Assembly: GCF_006385675.1 (NCBI RefSeq)
Contig: NZ_VFRR01000005.1
Location: forward strand, 62,001 to 126,000
DNA length: 64,000 nt
Direction of reading: 5' to 3'
Source: Maribrevibacterium harenarium
Lineage (GTDB): Bacteria > Pseudomonadota > Gammaproteobacteria > Pseudomonadales > Marinomonadaceae
Part shown: one piece after another, positions 1-7,678 of the stretch
Position numbering within the stretch: the first letter of the stretch is position 1
How the letters are laid out: each line of letters opens with the position of its first letter
Program-made: the position numbers and the translations under genes
Notes under the pieces: model-generated
Databases searched by the model: none
Told to the model about the DNA's origin: nothing
What the model saw: only the letters and a program-made list of their open reading frames with translations

Positions 1-30
1 AGTAACGCCAAGCGTCGTACGCAAGATTAA
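1..30 (+). CDS. C-terminal end of an upstream gene, probably RNase R (partial)
   Basis: The first nine codons in this frame read as a basic tail (SNAKRRTQD) and end in TAA at 28-30, 20 bases before rlmB. In many gammaproteobacteria rnr lies directly upstream of rlmB and its protein ends in a lysine/arginine-rich tail, so the remnant fits the end of rnr. Nine residues cannot prove this; the identification rests on gene order. Confidence 0.4.
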   Translation, partial: SNAKRRTQD

Positions 31-50
31 ACCGTCAGAGTAATGAGTCA

Positions 51-809
51 ATGTCAGATTTAGAATGGATCTATGGTATCCATGCCGTGGAAACGGCGCT
101 AACGCAACAACCGGAAGGTATCCAAGAAGTTCGCTTTCAAGAAGGGCGAGACGACAAGAAAACCCAACGCTTGGCGCAGCTATGTCAAAAGCAAAAGGTT
201 CGTGTGCAGTATGTGCCACGCAAAGAGTTGGATCAGCTGTTCACCAAGAATAAAGAACGGGTCGTTCACCAAGGCGTGGTAGCCCTAACCGCTATGGCCA
301 AAGCCCAAGGTGAGGCCGACTTGCACCGTTTGGTGGAAGGTATTGATGGCACACCGCTGATCGTGATTCTCGATGGTATTACTGACCCCCACAACCTTGG
401 CGCCTGTTTGCGTAGTGCTGACGCGGCAGGTGCCCATGCGGTAGTTATTCCGAAGGATAAATCCGCCCAATTAAATGCGACGGTGAGCAAAGTGGCCTGC
501 GGTGCGGCGGAAAGCGTGCCGGTTTTTTCGGTGACCAACTTGGCTCGCACTATGAAGAAACTGCAAGACCAAGGCATCTGGATTTTCGGTACCGCTGGCG
601 AGGCAGAACAGACCATCTACGAGCATGATCTAACTATCCCGGCGGCTATCGTCATGGGGGCCGAAGGCGATGGCATGCGTCGTTTGACGCGCGAACAATG
701 TGATTACCTTATCAAGCTGCCAATGGCAGGCGTGGTGTCCAGCTTAAACGTATCCGTCGCTACTGGCGTGTGCTTGTATGAAGTGGTACGTCAGCGTCTA
801 AGCAAGTAA
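51..809 (+). CDS. rlmB: 23S rRNA (guanosine-2'-O-)-methyltransferase RlmB
   Basis: SpoU/TrmH-family (SPOUT) enzyme that 2'-O-methylates G2251 in the peptidyl-transferase loop of 23S rRNA using S-adenosylmethionine. The 252 residues match the usual RlmB length. An N-terminal substrate-binding domain (about 1-75) starts WIYGIHAVETAL. The SPOUT domain (about 100-250) carries DPHNLGACLRSADAAG, then GAEGDGMRRLT and SLNVSVATGVCLYE, the conserved family motifs that form the knot and SAM site. The gene follows the probable end of rnr by 20 bases, the usual rnr-rlmB order. No terminator is visible before cobT, so read-through into the cobalamin genes is possible. Confidence 0.95.
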   Translation: MSDLEWIYGIHAVETALTQQPEGIQEVRFQEGRDDKKTQRLAQLCQKQKVRVQYVPRKELDQLFTKNKERVVHQGVVALTAMAKAQGEADLHRLVEGIDGTPLIVILDGITDPHNLGACLRSADAAGAHAVVIPKDKSAQLNATVSKVACGAAESVPVFSVTNLARTMKKLQDQGIWIFGTAGEAEQTIYEHDLTIPAAIVMGAEGDGMRRLTREQCDYLIKLPMAGVVSSLNVSVATGVCLYEVVRQRLSK

Positions 810-849
810 GCGCGGTTTTAACAATCTTTGTGTGTTTTGATCAGGAAGT

Positions 850-1923
850 ATGGTTTTGTTGTCGACTTGCAAAATTGCTCCCGTTAGTGGGGCGATGGAT
901 GAGCAGATAGCTCATGGAATTAATACCAAAACGAAGCCCTTAGGATCGTTGGGTTTGTTGGAAAAATACGCCGCTAAATTAGCTGCCATTCAGCAAACAT
1001 TAACACCCAGTGTAAGTAAAGCTCAGATGTTGGTGTTTGCCGGTGACCATGGTGTTTGTGCACAAGGTTTTAGTGCTTTCCCGGCGGAAGTTACCCCGCA
1101 AATGGTACATAACTTTCTCCATGGTGGGGCCGCAGTTAGCGTGTTTTGCCAGCAACACCATGTTCCTTTATTAGTTGTTGATGTGGGAGTGAACGTCGAG
1201 TTCACCGCTCATCCCTTGTTATGTCGCGCCAAGGTTGCCCGTGGTACCTACGACTTTACCGTACGTCCGGCATTGGAGCTGGAGCAAGTGGAGCAGGCAT
1301 TGACTGTCGGGCGTCAACGAGTGCGCCATAGCATTGAACAATACGGTACCGAACTGTTTTTGTTTGGCGAGATGGGGATCGGCAATACTGGCGTTTCCTC
1401 CTGCTTGATGAGTGCCATTTTGGGTATATCCCCCGAGCAAACTGTCGGGCGTGGTACCGGACTGGATGATGACGGTGTGGCGCGTAAAGCCATGCTGATT
1501 CAGCGTGCATTTGATCGAGTTAAGAAAGAGCACGGCGGTAGTCCCGGTGCTTGGCCGTTGGAACTGGTATTACAAGAATTTGGCGGGTTAGAAATCCTCG
1601 CTATTGCTGGTGCTATGTTGGAGTCTGCCGCTCATGGTAGAGCTTTCCTAGTGGATGGCTTTATTTGTACCGTAGCCCTGTTGATTGCTGAGCAAGTCAA
1701 TCAGCATGTGTTGGACTATGCCTTGTTTGCCCATCAGTCTAATGAACAAGCTCACCAGACGTTATTGGAACACTTCAATGCGGAACCCGTGCTTGATTTA
1801 GGGTTGCGCTTGGGTGAAGGCTCAGGCGCCATTTTAGCGTATCCATTGTTGCAAAGTGCCTGTGTGTTCTTGGGGCAGATGGCGAGCTTTGAATCCGCTG
1901 GTGTTGCAGATGGTTCCAGCTGA
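850..1923 (+). CDS. cobT: Nicotinate-nucleotide--dimethylbenzimidazole phosphoribosyltransferase CobT
   Basis: Makes alpha-ribazole 5'-phosphate from nicotinate mononucleotide and 5,6-dimethylbenzimidazole, the start of lower-ligand assembly of cobalamin in the cytosol. The 357 residues match the family. Visible motifs are the N-terminal NTKTKPLGSLGLLE, FAGDHGVCAQGFSAFP in the first third, GEMGIGNTGVSS in the middle, and GLRLGEGSGA near residue 320, whose glutamate (about 323) corresponds to the catalytic base. An AGGAAG sequence lies only one base before the ATG, so a TTG at 856 or 859 could be the true start. It overlaps cobS by 14 bases. I see no cobalamin riboswitch upstream. Confidence 0.95.
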   Translation: MVLLSTCKIAPVSGAMDEQIAHGINTKTKPLGSLGLLEKYAAKLAAIQQTLTPSVSKAQMLVFAGDHGVCAQGFSAFPAEVTPQMVHNFLHGGAAVSVFCQQHHVPLLVVDVGVNVEFTAHPLLCRAKVARGTYDFTVRPALELEQVEQALTVGRQRVRHSIEQYGTELFLFGEMGIGNTGVSSCLMSAILGISPEQTVGRGTGLDDDGVARKAMLIQRAFDRVKKEHGGSPGAWPLELVLQEFGGLEILAIAGAMLESAAHGRAFLVDGFICTVALLIAEQVNQHVLDYALFAHQSNEQAHQTLLEHFNAEPVLDLGLRLGEGSGAILAYPLLQSACVFLGQMASFESAGVADGSS

Positions 1924-2686
1924 TATTCATTGGCTTGCTTTTAAACGGGCAGTAGTGACCTACACTCGCATCCCCCTCAAGGTCGATTGGCAAACTCAAG
2001 TCGCCCCGCAATGGTCATTGGCTTATTTGCCTTGGGTCGGATTAGTTGTTGGACTTATCAGCGCTCTACCATTGTTGGTCGACTCATGGTCTGAGAGCTT
2101 GCAAGCTTTATTAATGATCCTGATTGCGATGCTAGTGACCGGTGCGTTTCACGAAGATGGTTTGCTCGACAGTGCCGATGGTCTTTGGGGCGGCTGGACA
2201 GTTTCTCAGCGCCTTGAAATTATGAAGGACTCCCGTGTCGGCAGCTTTGGCGTACTCGCCGCATGGGGAGTGTTGAGCCTCAAATGGTGGTTGCTTAGTG
2301 AATGGCTTCGGGTTGGGCAATGGGAGCAGGGGCTCTGGACCGTGTTCGCTGGTTGGCTTGCCGTGCATATGGGCGCCAGACTATTGCCGCTGTTCTTGAT
2401 TCAGACCTTGTCTTATGTAACCACTGAAGGCAGCAAGTCCGCCGCTTGGATTAGTAAGTTGTCATGGGCTCAGGTACCGATTACCGGTGCTGCGATTGTG
2501 GTGCTGTTACTCCTGACTGGAGTGATTTCTACCATCTTTATGGCGTTTTCGTTAGGCGTATTATTTGTGGTATTCGGCTGGTATGTAAAACGTAAACTCG
2601 GGGGCTATAACGGTGATATTCTTGGCGCCTCTGAACAGCTTGCTGAAGTTGTTATTTTATTCGCCTTGCTAGGGTGGAGTGCCTAA
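1910..2686 (+). CDS. cobS: Adenosylcobinamide-GDP ribazoletransferase CobS (cobalamin synthase)
   Basis: Integral membrane enzyme that joins adenosylcobinamide-GDP to alpha-ribazole(-phosphate), the last coupling step of cobalamin synthesis. The hallmark is FHEDGLLDSADGLWGG (about residues 75-95), the DGxxDxxDG metal-binding motif of the family. Several hydrophobic membrane helices follow, and a GDILGASEQLAEV motif lies near the C-terminus. The ATG at 1910 gives 258 residues beginning MVPADIHWLAFKRAV, like family N-termini; an earlier in-frame codon would add 18 residues inside cobT. It overlaps cobT by 14 bases and cobC by one (TAATG), which indicates translational coupling. Confidence 0.93.
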   Translation: MVPADIHWLAFKRAVVTYTRIPLKVDWQTQVAPQWSLAYLPWVGLVVGLISALPLLVDSWSESLQALLMILIAMLVTGAFHEDGLLDSADGLWGGWTVSQRLEIMKDSRVGSFGVLAAWGVLSLKWWLLSEWLRVGQWEQGLWTVFAGWLAVHMGARLLPLFLIQTLSYVTTEGSKSAAWISKLSWAQVPITGAAIVVLLLLTGVISTIFMAFSLGVLFVVFGWYVKRKLGGYNGDILGASEQLAEVVILFALLGWSA

Positions 2687-3252
2687 TGCGTTTGTGTCTC
2701 GTGCGTCACCCTAAGCCCGATGTGGTGAGCGGCACTTGTTATGGACGTACTGATGTTCCTATCTTGACCAGCTGGCAGGAAGAAGCGTCTCGTCTGAGTG
2801 CTCTGCTACGTCAGTGCCTGCCGAACGCCAGCTATTTTCACAGTCCACTGTCCCGAGCACGGTTATTGGGAGAAATGTTAGATGAACACAGCGCTCCGAT
2901 TGCTGAGTTACAGGAATTGGATTTTGGTAACTGGGAAGGGCGCCTGTGGCAAGATATTCCGGAACCTGAAATTCGCTCTTGGAGTGCTGAGCTTGCGACC
3001 GCCGCTCCCTATCAGGGAGAGTCTCTGCAAGATCTCAAGTCCCGAGTAATGCCTTTAATAAAGTCTATGGCGGAGGGGGACAGAGACTGTGTGTTGGTTA
3101 CCCATTCAGGTGTAATTAAGGTCATTGTGAGCGAATTATGCTGCTGGCCACTTGAAAAATGTTCACCGATTAATCCTGATTTCCTCAGTTATACTCTGCT
3201 GACTATTAACGGTGAGTTTGTCACCTTAGATTGCTTGGGCAGCCGAGCTTAA
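2686..3252 (+). CDS. cobC: Alpha-ribazole phosphatase CobC-like histidine phosphatase
   Basis: Member of the histidine phosphatase superfamily, likely removing the 5'-phosphate from alpha-ribazole phosphate or from cobalamin phosphate. The active-site motif is LVRHPKP at residues 4-10 (the RHG motif, with Pro for Gly as is common in CobC). It is followed by GTCYGRTDVP, LDFGNWEGRLW and the second catalytic histidine in VTHSGVIKVI (about residue 142). The ATG at 2686 overlaps the cobS stop and has GGAGTG upstream, so it is preferred over a GTG at 2674. Its position directly after cobS supports the cobalamin role over a generic phosphoglycerate mutase. Confidence 0.9.
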   Translation: MRLCLVRHPKPDVVSGTCYGRTDVPILTSWQEEASRLSALLRQCLPNASYFHSPLSRARLLGEMLDEHSAPIAELQELDFGNWEGRLWQDIPEPEIRSWSAELATAAPYQGESLQDLKSRVMPLIKSMAEGDRDCVLVTHSGVIKVIVSELCCWPLEKCSPINPDFLSYTLLTINGEFVTLDCLGSRA

Positions 3253-3274
3253 ACTCAACAATGTGGTTTCCCTT

Positions 3275-3928
3275 ATGATCCTGTATTGGCTTGGTATGTT
3301 CGGTATTGCCGCATTTGCTATCACTGGCGTGATTTCTTCCGGCAAGCGGGATATGGACTTGTTTAGCTTGGTGGTGCTCGGGATGGTCACTTCCCTCGGT
3401 GGCGGCACTATTCGTGATGTTATTTTATCGGTCGAGACAGTGTATTGGGTCAAAGATACCTCCTATCTTTGGGTTGCTGCAGCATCTTCCGTGTTTGCTT
3501 TCTTTGCAGTACGTTTTATCGAAAACCGTCAAACCATTTTCCATTACGCTGACTCCTTTGGACTTGCTTTGTTTACGGTCGTCGCTACAGAGAATGTATT
3601 GCGTCTCGGATTCTCTGCAACCATTGCGGTGACCATGGGGGTCATTACCGGAATCGCCGGGGGGATTATCCGTGATTTACTTAGCAATCGAGCGCCCTTG
3701 GTACTGGGACGGGAGTTCTACGCCACGCCAGCGTTGTTAGGTGCACTGTTTATCGTCCTCCTAAATGATGTGTTTCCTAGTCATCCTTACAATGCCATTT
3801 ATGCCACTACACTGATCGTTGTGCTGAGATTGTTCGCTATTCACAAGGGGCTTTATTACCCGAGTTGGTTACTCTACAAAAAACGCGCAGCCACTACAGA
3901 GGAGCTTCCCCATGAGCCAAGAAAATGA
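3275..3928 (+). CDS. TRIC-type cation channel family membrane protein (YicG/YadS, formerly UPF0126)
   Basis: Prokaryotic TRIC family protein with two internal repeats, each ending in a glycine-rich loop followed by IRD. The first is GMVTSLGGGTIRDVIL and the second is GVITGIAGGIIRDLLS. About seven hydrophobic helices fill the 217 residues. The family forms trimeric monovalent cation channels; the physiological role in bacteria is uncertain. The chosen ATG gives MILYWLGMFGIAAFAITG, like other members; a GTG four codons earlier is possible and neither has a clear ribosome binding site. It sits between cobC and cobO and overlaps cobO by 17 bases, so it is probably co-transcribed with the cobalamin genes. 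Confidence 0.88.
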   Translation: MILYWLGMFGIAAFAITGVISSGKRDMDLFSLVVLGMVTSLGGGTIRDVILSVETVYWVKDTSYLWVAAASSVFAFFAVRFIENRQTIFHYADSFGLALFTVVATENVLRLGFSATIAVTMGVITGIAGGIIRDLLSNRAPLVLGREFYATPALLGALFIVLLNDVFPSHPYNAIYATTLIVVLRLFAIHKGLYYPSWLLYKKRAATTEELPHEPRK

Positions 3929-4523
3929 AGTACAGCGTAGCACCTACATTGCTAAGCAGCTGAAAAAAAAAGAAGTAGTTGATGCCCGTATCGCCGCAGC
4001 GACCCAAGAGCGCGGCGTGACGATCTTGCTCACTGGCAATGGCAAGGGCAAAAGCTCCAGTGCCTTTGGCACCATGGCCCGTAGCTTAGGCCATCAAAAG
4101 CGTGCGGCGGTTATTCAGTTTATCAAAGGCCGCAAAGAAACTGGGGAGCAGTTGTTTTTCGCTTCTCACCCCAACGTTGAGTTTCACGTGATGGGCCATG
4201 GTTTTACTTGGGAAACCCGTGACCCGGAGCTGGAAAAAACGGCCGCAGAGCAGGCCTGGCAGCAGGCTTTGATCTACTTACAAGATCCGAATATCGACTT
4301 TGTCCTCCTGGACGAAATTACCTACATGTACAAATATGGTCATCTTGAGGTGGCGGATTTGATCGCAGCTCTTAACACACGACCGAATCACCAGAATGTA
4401 ATGATGACTGGTCGCACGGCACCTCGTGAACTGATGGAGATGGTGGATACCCACAGTAAAATCGCGGATGAACGTCACGCGTTTCGGGCAGGGTTGAAAG
4501 CTCAAGCTGGCATTGAATGGTAA
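3912..4523 (+). CDS. cobO: Corrinoid (cob(I)alamin) adenosyltransferase CobO/BtuR
   Basis: Transfers the 5'-deoxyadenosyl group of ATP to reduced cobalt of corrinoids, giving adenosylcobalamin or adenosylcobinamide. The 203-residue protein has the reversed-type P-loop GNGKGKSSSAFG (about residues 39-50). It also has AAVIQFIKGRKETGE, the LLDEITYMYKYG segment with the Walker-B-like acidic pair, and MMTGRTAPRELME near the C-terminus, all as in CobA/CobO. Upstream residues 1-35 are charged, as in CobA. It is the last gene of the cob group; cobU/cobP and the cobinamide genes are not in the window. Confidence 0.95.
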   Translation: MSQENEVQRSTYIAKQLKKKEVVDARIAAATQERGVTILLTGNGKGKSSSAFGTMARSLGHQKRAAVIQFIKGRKETGEQLFFASHPNVEFHVMGHGFTWETRDPELEKTAAEQAWQQALIYLQDPNIDFVLLDEITYMYKYGHLEVADLIAALNTRPNHQNVMMTGRTAPRELMEMVDTHSKIADERHAFRAGLKAQAGIEW

Positions 4524-4608
4524 GCTGAAAGCTGTATAAAATTTTAGACAAATATGGGGTTTACGTTCAAATTTATCCCCTCGCTGTTGATAGAGAGCGG
4601 TTAAGCTT

Positions 4609-4639
4609 TTGACTAGAATACGCGGCAGTATCGTATTCT
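4609..4639 (+). promoter_or_regulatory. Candidate promoter with an 8-bp dyad across the spacer and -10, upstream of the YitT gene
   Basis: TTGACT at 4609-4614 and TATTCT at 4634-4639 make a -35/-10 pair with a long 19-base spacer. A perfect inverted repeat AGAATACG (4615-4622) / CGTATTCT (4632-4639) fills the spacer and covers the -10. A long spacer carrying a dyad resembles MerR-family promoters, although there the dyad normally lies inside the spacer. No regulator gene of that type lies nearby. Seen directly: the repeat and the hexamers. Inferred: an operator. Confidence 0.4.
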
Positions 4640-4655
4640 TAGTGGGAGTTTAACC

Positions 4656-5273
4656 ATGACAACAGCCAGTGCTGATATTCGTCGTCATACCTTTTTTGAA
4701 GATGCCCAAGCTATTTTGGGGGGAACGCTTCTTATTGCTCTGGGGGTTAACTTTTTCACCCAAGTCGGCCTGTTGAGCGGCGGCACAGCTGGATTGGCGT
4801 TTCTCGCCCAGTACGCGACGCCGTTGACTTTTGGTCAAGCGTTTTTCCTGATCAATCTACCTTTCTATTGGTTAGCGATTCGTCGTATTGGTTGGGCTTT
4901 TACCATCAAGACTTTTATTGCGGTATTTTGTGTATCGTTCTTTTCCGATATCACACCATTGTTTATTTCCCTGAGTGACATACACCCACTGTACGCTGGT
5001 GGAGCAGGTGGCTTGCTGATGGGGGTTGGCTTCCTAATGCTATTCCGTCACAACGCGAGCTTGGGGGGCTTGAATATCCTTGCCCGTTATCTGAGTGAAA
5101 CCCGTGGAATCTCTATTGGCAAGTTCCAGATGGCGGTGGATAGCATTGTCTTGTTCTTGTCTTTGTTTATCGTCGATCCATGGCTTATCGTGATTTCTAT
5201 CTTAGGGGCTGTGGCACTTAATTTTATTCTTACAGTGAATCACAAACCGGGTCGTTACCTCGTACAACCCTAA
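4656..5273 (+). CDS. YitT-family integral membrane protein
   Basis: A 205-residue protein with about five or six hydrophobic helices. It begins with a short cytosolic stretch, then QAILGGTLLIALGVNFF and GLLSGGTAGLAFL, the N-terminal signature of the YitT family. A second glycine-rich pair, AGGAGGLLMGVGFL and NASLGGLNILARYL, follows in mid-protein. The biochemical function of the family is unknown; some members are predicted transporters. The C-terminal DUF2179 domain of larger YitT proteins is absent. It stands alone, 132 bases after cobO, with its own candidate promoter at 4609-4639. Confidence 0.85.
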   Translation: MTTASADIRRHTFFEDAQAILGGTLLIALGVNFFTQVGLLSGGTAGLAFLAQYATPLTFGQAFFLINLPFYWLAIRRIGWAFTIKTFIAVFCVSFFSDITPLFISLSDIHPLYAGGAGGLLMGVGFLMLFRHNASLGGLNILARYLSETRGISIGKFQMAVDSIVLFLSLFIVDPWLIVISILGAVALNFILTVNHKPGRYLVQP

Positions 5274-5307
5274 TCCCGTTTGCCAATAGCGTACACTCAG
5301 GTATCAT

Positions 5308-5341
5308 TCCCGCTCTGACTAACCGGAGCTCACGAGCGGGA
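5308..5341 (+). promoter_or_regulatory. RNA hairpin covering the likely ribosome binding site of rsuA
   Basis: TCCCGCTC (5308-5315) and GAGCGGGA (5334-5341) form a perfect 8-bp stem with an 18-base loop, ending six bases before the TTG start of rsuA. The 3' arm GAGCGGG is the only purine-rich sequence at a suitable distance, so folding would hide the ribosome binding site. There is no T-tract, so it is unlikely to terminate transcription of the gene upstream. Confidence 0.4.
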
Positions 5342-5347
5342 CCTACT

Positions 5348-6040
5348 TTGCGTCTAGATCAATATATTTCTCAAGCGACTTCTTTAAGCCGCAAAGATGC
5401 CAAGACGGCCATTAGCGTCGGTAAAGTGCAGGTAGACGGTGTCGTCGTACGCAAAGGCAATAGCAAAATCGCCCCAAGCGCACTAGTTACCCTAAATGGT
5501 GAGCCGTGCCAGATCGCTGGTGAGCGTTATCTGATGCTACATAAGCCAGCCAACTATTTGTGTGCTACCGAAGACCCCACTCAGCCCATTGTATTGGATT
5601 TACTACCGCAAGAATGGCGCAACCAAATAAAGATCGTGGGGCGACTTGATAAAGACACCACAGGGCTACTATTACTCACCACCGATGGTCAATGGCTACA
5701 TCGCATTACCTCCCCTAAACATCATTTGCCAAAGCGCTATCGAGTTTGGTTAGCTCGTCCCATTGAGGATGAGCAGCTTAAGCAACTTGAACAAGGGATA
5801 TTGTTACGTTCAGAATCCAAGCCGACTCTTCCGGCAAAGGTGCAACGGATTACACCCCAAGAGGTGTTATTAACGATTGAAGAAGGGCGTTATCATCAAG
5901 TAAAGCGGATGTTTGCTGCGGTAGGTAATCATGTCGAGGGTTTGCATCGGGAGGCCATAGGTGAGTTGACCCTGGCAGACTTGTCCGAAGGTCAATATCG
6001 TGAGCTAACTCCCGCAGAGATTTCACTATTCCACTCCTAA
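5348..6040 (+). CDS. rsuA: 16S rRNA pseudouridine(516) synthase RsuA
   Basis: Isomerises U516 of 16S rRNA. An N-terminal S4 RNA-binding domain (MRLDQYISQATSLSRKDA onward, residues 1-60) is followed by the RsuA/RluB/E/F catalytic domain. That domain carries VGRLDKDTTGLLLLT near residue 100, with the catalytic aspartate in RLDKDT. The motifs PKRYRVWLARP and EGRYHQVKRMFAAVGNHV are typical of the RsuA subfamily. The start is TTG at 5348, preceded by GAGCGGG; no ATG occurs before the S4 domain. The length of 230 matches E. coli RsuA (231). The RBS may lie in a hairpin (5308-5341). Confidence 0.93.
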   Translation: MRLDQYISQATSLSRKDAKTAISVGKVQVDGVVVRKGNSKIAPSALVTLNGEPCQIAGERYLMLHKPANYLCATEDPTQPIVLDLLPQEWRNQIKIVGRLDKDTTGLLLLTTDGQWLHRITSPKHHLPKRYRVWLARPIEDEQLKQLEQGILLRSESKPTLPAKVQRITPQEVLLTIEEGRYHQVKRMFAAVGNHVEGLHREAIGELTLADLSEGQYRELTPAEISLFHS

Positions 6041-6054
6041 ATAGGATGCTACTT

Positions 6055-6426
6055 ATGTCAACAGAATTGTCATTAGATCAACGTATTGCACTTTTAGCTG
6101 CACCGGATCAAGAACGCTTAGGCTATTTTGTGAACACTGTCAAAGCCACGGGACAGGTATGGACATTGGAAAACGAGCAAGGATTTGTCATGGTTGAAAC
6201 CGATGACGGCGACTGCGTCATGGTATGGCCGGATGCAGATTTCGCTGCCCAGTGGGCCATTGAAGAATGGGAAGATTGTGAGCCGGTAGCTATTTCTCTT
6301 GATACCTTTAAAGGGCAGTGGCTGCCAAGTCTGTTGCAAGACAGTATTACGTTGGCAGTATTTCCAAATATTGACGATGAAGGCAAGCTGACTAGCGCCG
6401 AAGAGATGACTGCGCTGCTTGGTTAA
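6055..6426 (+). CDS. DUF2750 domain-containing protein
   Basis: A 123-residue acidic cytosolic protein of unknown function. It shows the DUF2750 pattern: an N-terminal helix with ERLGYFVNTVKATGQVWTL, then VWPDADFAAQWA and a C-terminal segment LAVFPNIDDEG. The ATG at 6055 is chosen because AGGA at 6043-6046 lies at the right distance; the ATG at 6046 has no room for a ribosome binding site. It follows rsuA by 14 bases and precedes the HugZ-like gene by 13, so the three probably form one transcript. Confidence 0.8.
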   Translation: MSTELSLDQRIALLAAPDQERLGYFVNTVKATGQVWTLENEQGFVMVETDDGDCVMVWPDADFAAQWAIEEWEDCEPVAISLDTFKGQWLPSLLQDSITLAVFPNIDDEGKLTSAEEMTALLG

Positions 6427-6439
6427 CAGGTGACTGACG

Positions 6440-6940
6440 ATGAAAAATCAACGTTTGGCGAGTGAAATCCTGGCGGAAGTAGACAGGTTTTTACAACAGC
6501 AAAAGTCGATAATGATCGCGGTGAAAGATACCGCTGGGGAGCCCTTGGCATCCTACGCACCTTTTGCCCGAGTGGGCGAGTCTTTGTACATATTGGTTAG
6601 CGAGTTGGCTAAACATACGCAAGCTTTGTTTGTCTCTGATGTGGCGTCTGTGTTACTGGTAGCTGATGAAGCTGCTACCGAGCAAATTTATGCCCGCCAA
6701 AGATTACAATACGAAATGTCCGTGTCCCCGGTGGTTCGGGGGAGTGATAGCTGGCAATTAGCTTTTTCCGCACTCGCAGAACGACATGGAGAAATTGTTG
6801 AACAGCTGGGGCAGTTAGCAGACTTTCATATGTTTGCGCTTACGCCGCTATCAGGGCGTTATGTAAAAGGATTTGGCCGCGCCTATGAGTTGTCTCAGCA
6901 TTCATTAGTGGGTAAAGATTTAGATCATTTGACACGTTAA
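6440..6940 (+). CDS. HugZ-like protein with pyridoxamine 5'-phosphate oxidase fold
   Basis: Split-barrel protein of the PNPOx-like family, closest in pattern to the heme-utilisation proteins HugZ/HutZ. The N-terminus has a helix and then a strand pair with PLASYAPFARVGESLYILVSELAKHTQAL, the flavin/heme-binding barrel of the family. The C-terminal motif GRYVKGFGRAYEL matches the characteristic GFGxA end of HugZ proteins. The 166 residues are typical for the short form. AGGTGA precedes the ATG at good spacing. No heme transport genes lie nearby, so the heme role is an inference from the family. Confidence 0.72.
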   Translation: MKNQRLASEILAEVDRFLQQQKSIMIAVKDTAGEPLASYAPFARVGESLYILVSELAKHTQALFVSDVASVLLVADEAATEQIYARQRLQYEMSVSPVVRGSDSWQLAFSALAERHGEIVEQLGQLADFHMFALTPLSGRYVKGFGRAYELSQHSLVGKDLDHLTR

Positions 6941-6982
6941 CTGTCTAGCAACGTGAGCATTTGCAGTAGTAAAGGATTTGAT

Positions 6983-7612
6983 ATGAGTAAACGTCAGGCA
7001 AATCGTGAAGAAGTTGTTTCACGCATACTGGAAGCAGCAGAAATTGAATTTGGGCTGAAAGGTTTCAAAGGTGCCAGTTTGCAAGACATTGCGACCAGGG
7101 CAGAGCTGCCTAAGCCTAATATTGTTTATTATTTCCATTCCAAAGAAAATTTGTATAAGGAAGTGCTAAGCAATATTGCGGAGTCTTGGAACGATTTGTT
7201 CGATAAGGCGACTAGTGAAGATGATCCGGCAACCGTATTAGACAGCTTCATTCGTACCAAATTGAAACAAAGCTTCGCTAGTCCTCGTTCTTCTCGTATT
7301 TTTGCGCAAGAAGTTATTCAAGGAGCACCGTTTATTGGCGAGAACCTACGCACAGAAGTGAGTACGTGGTTTCAATCCCGTGTGGCAGTGTTAGAGAGTT
7401 GGATGGCGGCTGGCAAAATGCGGACTTTGGATGCCACCAGCCTTATTTTTATGATTTGGGCGACCACTCAGCATTATGCAGATTTTGAGGCACAAATTCA
7501 GGCCTTAACGGGGCGTGATGTTATGTCAGAATCGGATCAGCAGCGTGTAGGAGATACCGTGTGCGACATTATTCTTAGTGGTTGCGGTCTTCAGCGCCCC
7601 AGTTCGTGCTGA
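6983..7612 (+). CDS. TetR/AcrR-family transcriptional regulator, RutR-like
   Basis: A 209-residue one-component regulator. The N-terminal helix-turn-helix domain (about 8-60) reads ILEAAEIEFGLKGFKGASLQDIATRAEL, then PKPNIVYYFHSKENLYKEVL, the TetR signature. The C-terminal ligand-binding half resembles the RutR subgroup, with helices around ESWNDLFDKA and IFAQEVIQGAPF. The ATG at 6983 follows AAGGA by six bases; an upstream GTG would add ten residues without support. The ligand and targets cannot be read from the sequence. No pyrimidine-degradation genes lie nearby, so RutR-like refers to the fold subgroup only. Confidence 0.82.
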   Translation: MSKRQANREEVVSRILEAAEIEFGLKGFKGASLQDIATRAELPKPNIVYYFHSKENLYKEVLSNIAESWNDLFDKATSEDDPATVLDSFIRTKLKQSFASPRSSRIFAQEVIQGAPFIGENLRTEVSTWFQSRVAVLESWMAAGKMRTLDATSLIFMIWATTQHYADFEAQIQALTGRDVMSESDQQRVGDTVCDIILSGCGLQRPSSC

Positions 7613-7642
7613 TTATCTCCCATGTAAACGAGTTACTATTGT

Positions 7643-7678
7643 TGCCCACCAAATGACTAACTTTCTGGTCGGTGGGCA
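7643..7678. other. Long-loop hairpin between convergent genes
   Basis: TGCCCACC (7643-7650) and GGTGGGCA (7671-7678) are perfect 8-base arms around a 20-base loop containing GAC/GTC, which can extend the fold. It spans the stop codon of the minus-strand kinase gene and lies 30 bases after the TetR gene. No T-run follows on either strand, so it is a weak terminator at best, or an mRNA 3'-end stabiliser. Confidence 0.3.

Noticed and set aside
266-616. Long antisense reading frame within rlmB
   Set aside because: It lies fully opposite a clear conserved gene, has no ribosome binding site and no recognisable domain; it is a shadow of codon usage.
810-850. Cobalamin riboswitch upstream of cobT
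   Set aside because: The gap is only 40 bases and contains no B12-box-like sequence, and the bases before it are rlmB coding sequence.
7643-7678. Efficient Rho-independent terminator between the TetR gene and the hybrid kinase gene
   Set aside because: The loop is 20 bases and there is no T-run on either strand; retained only as a weak hairpin.
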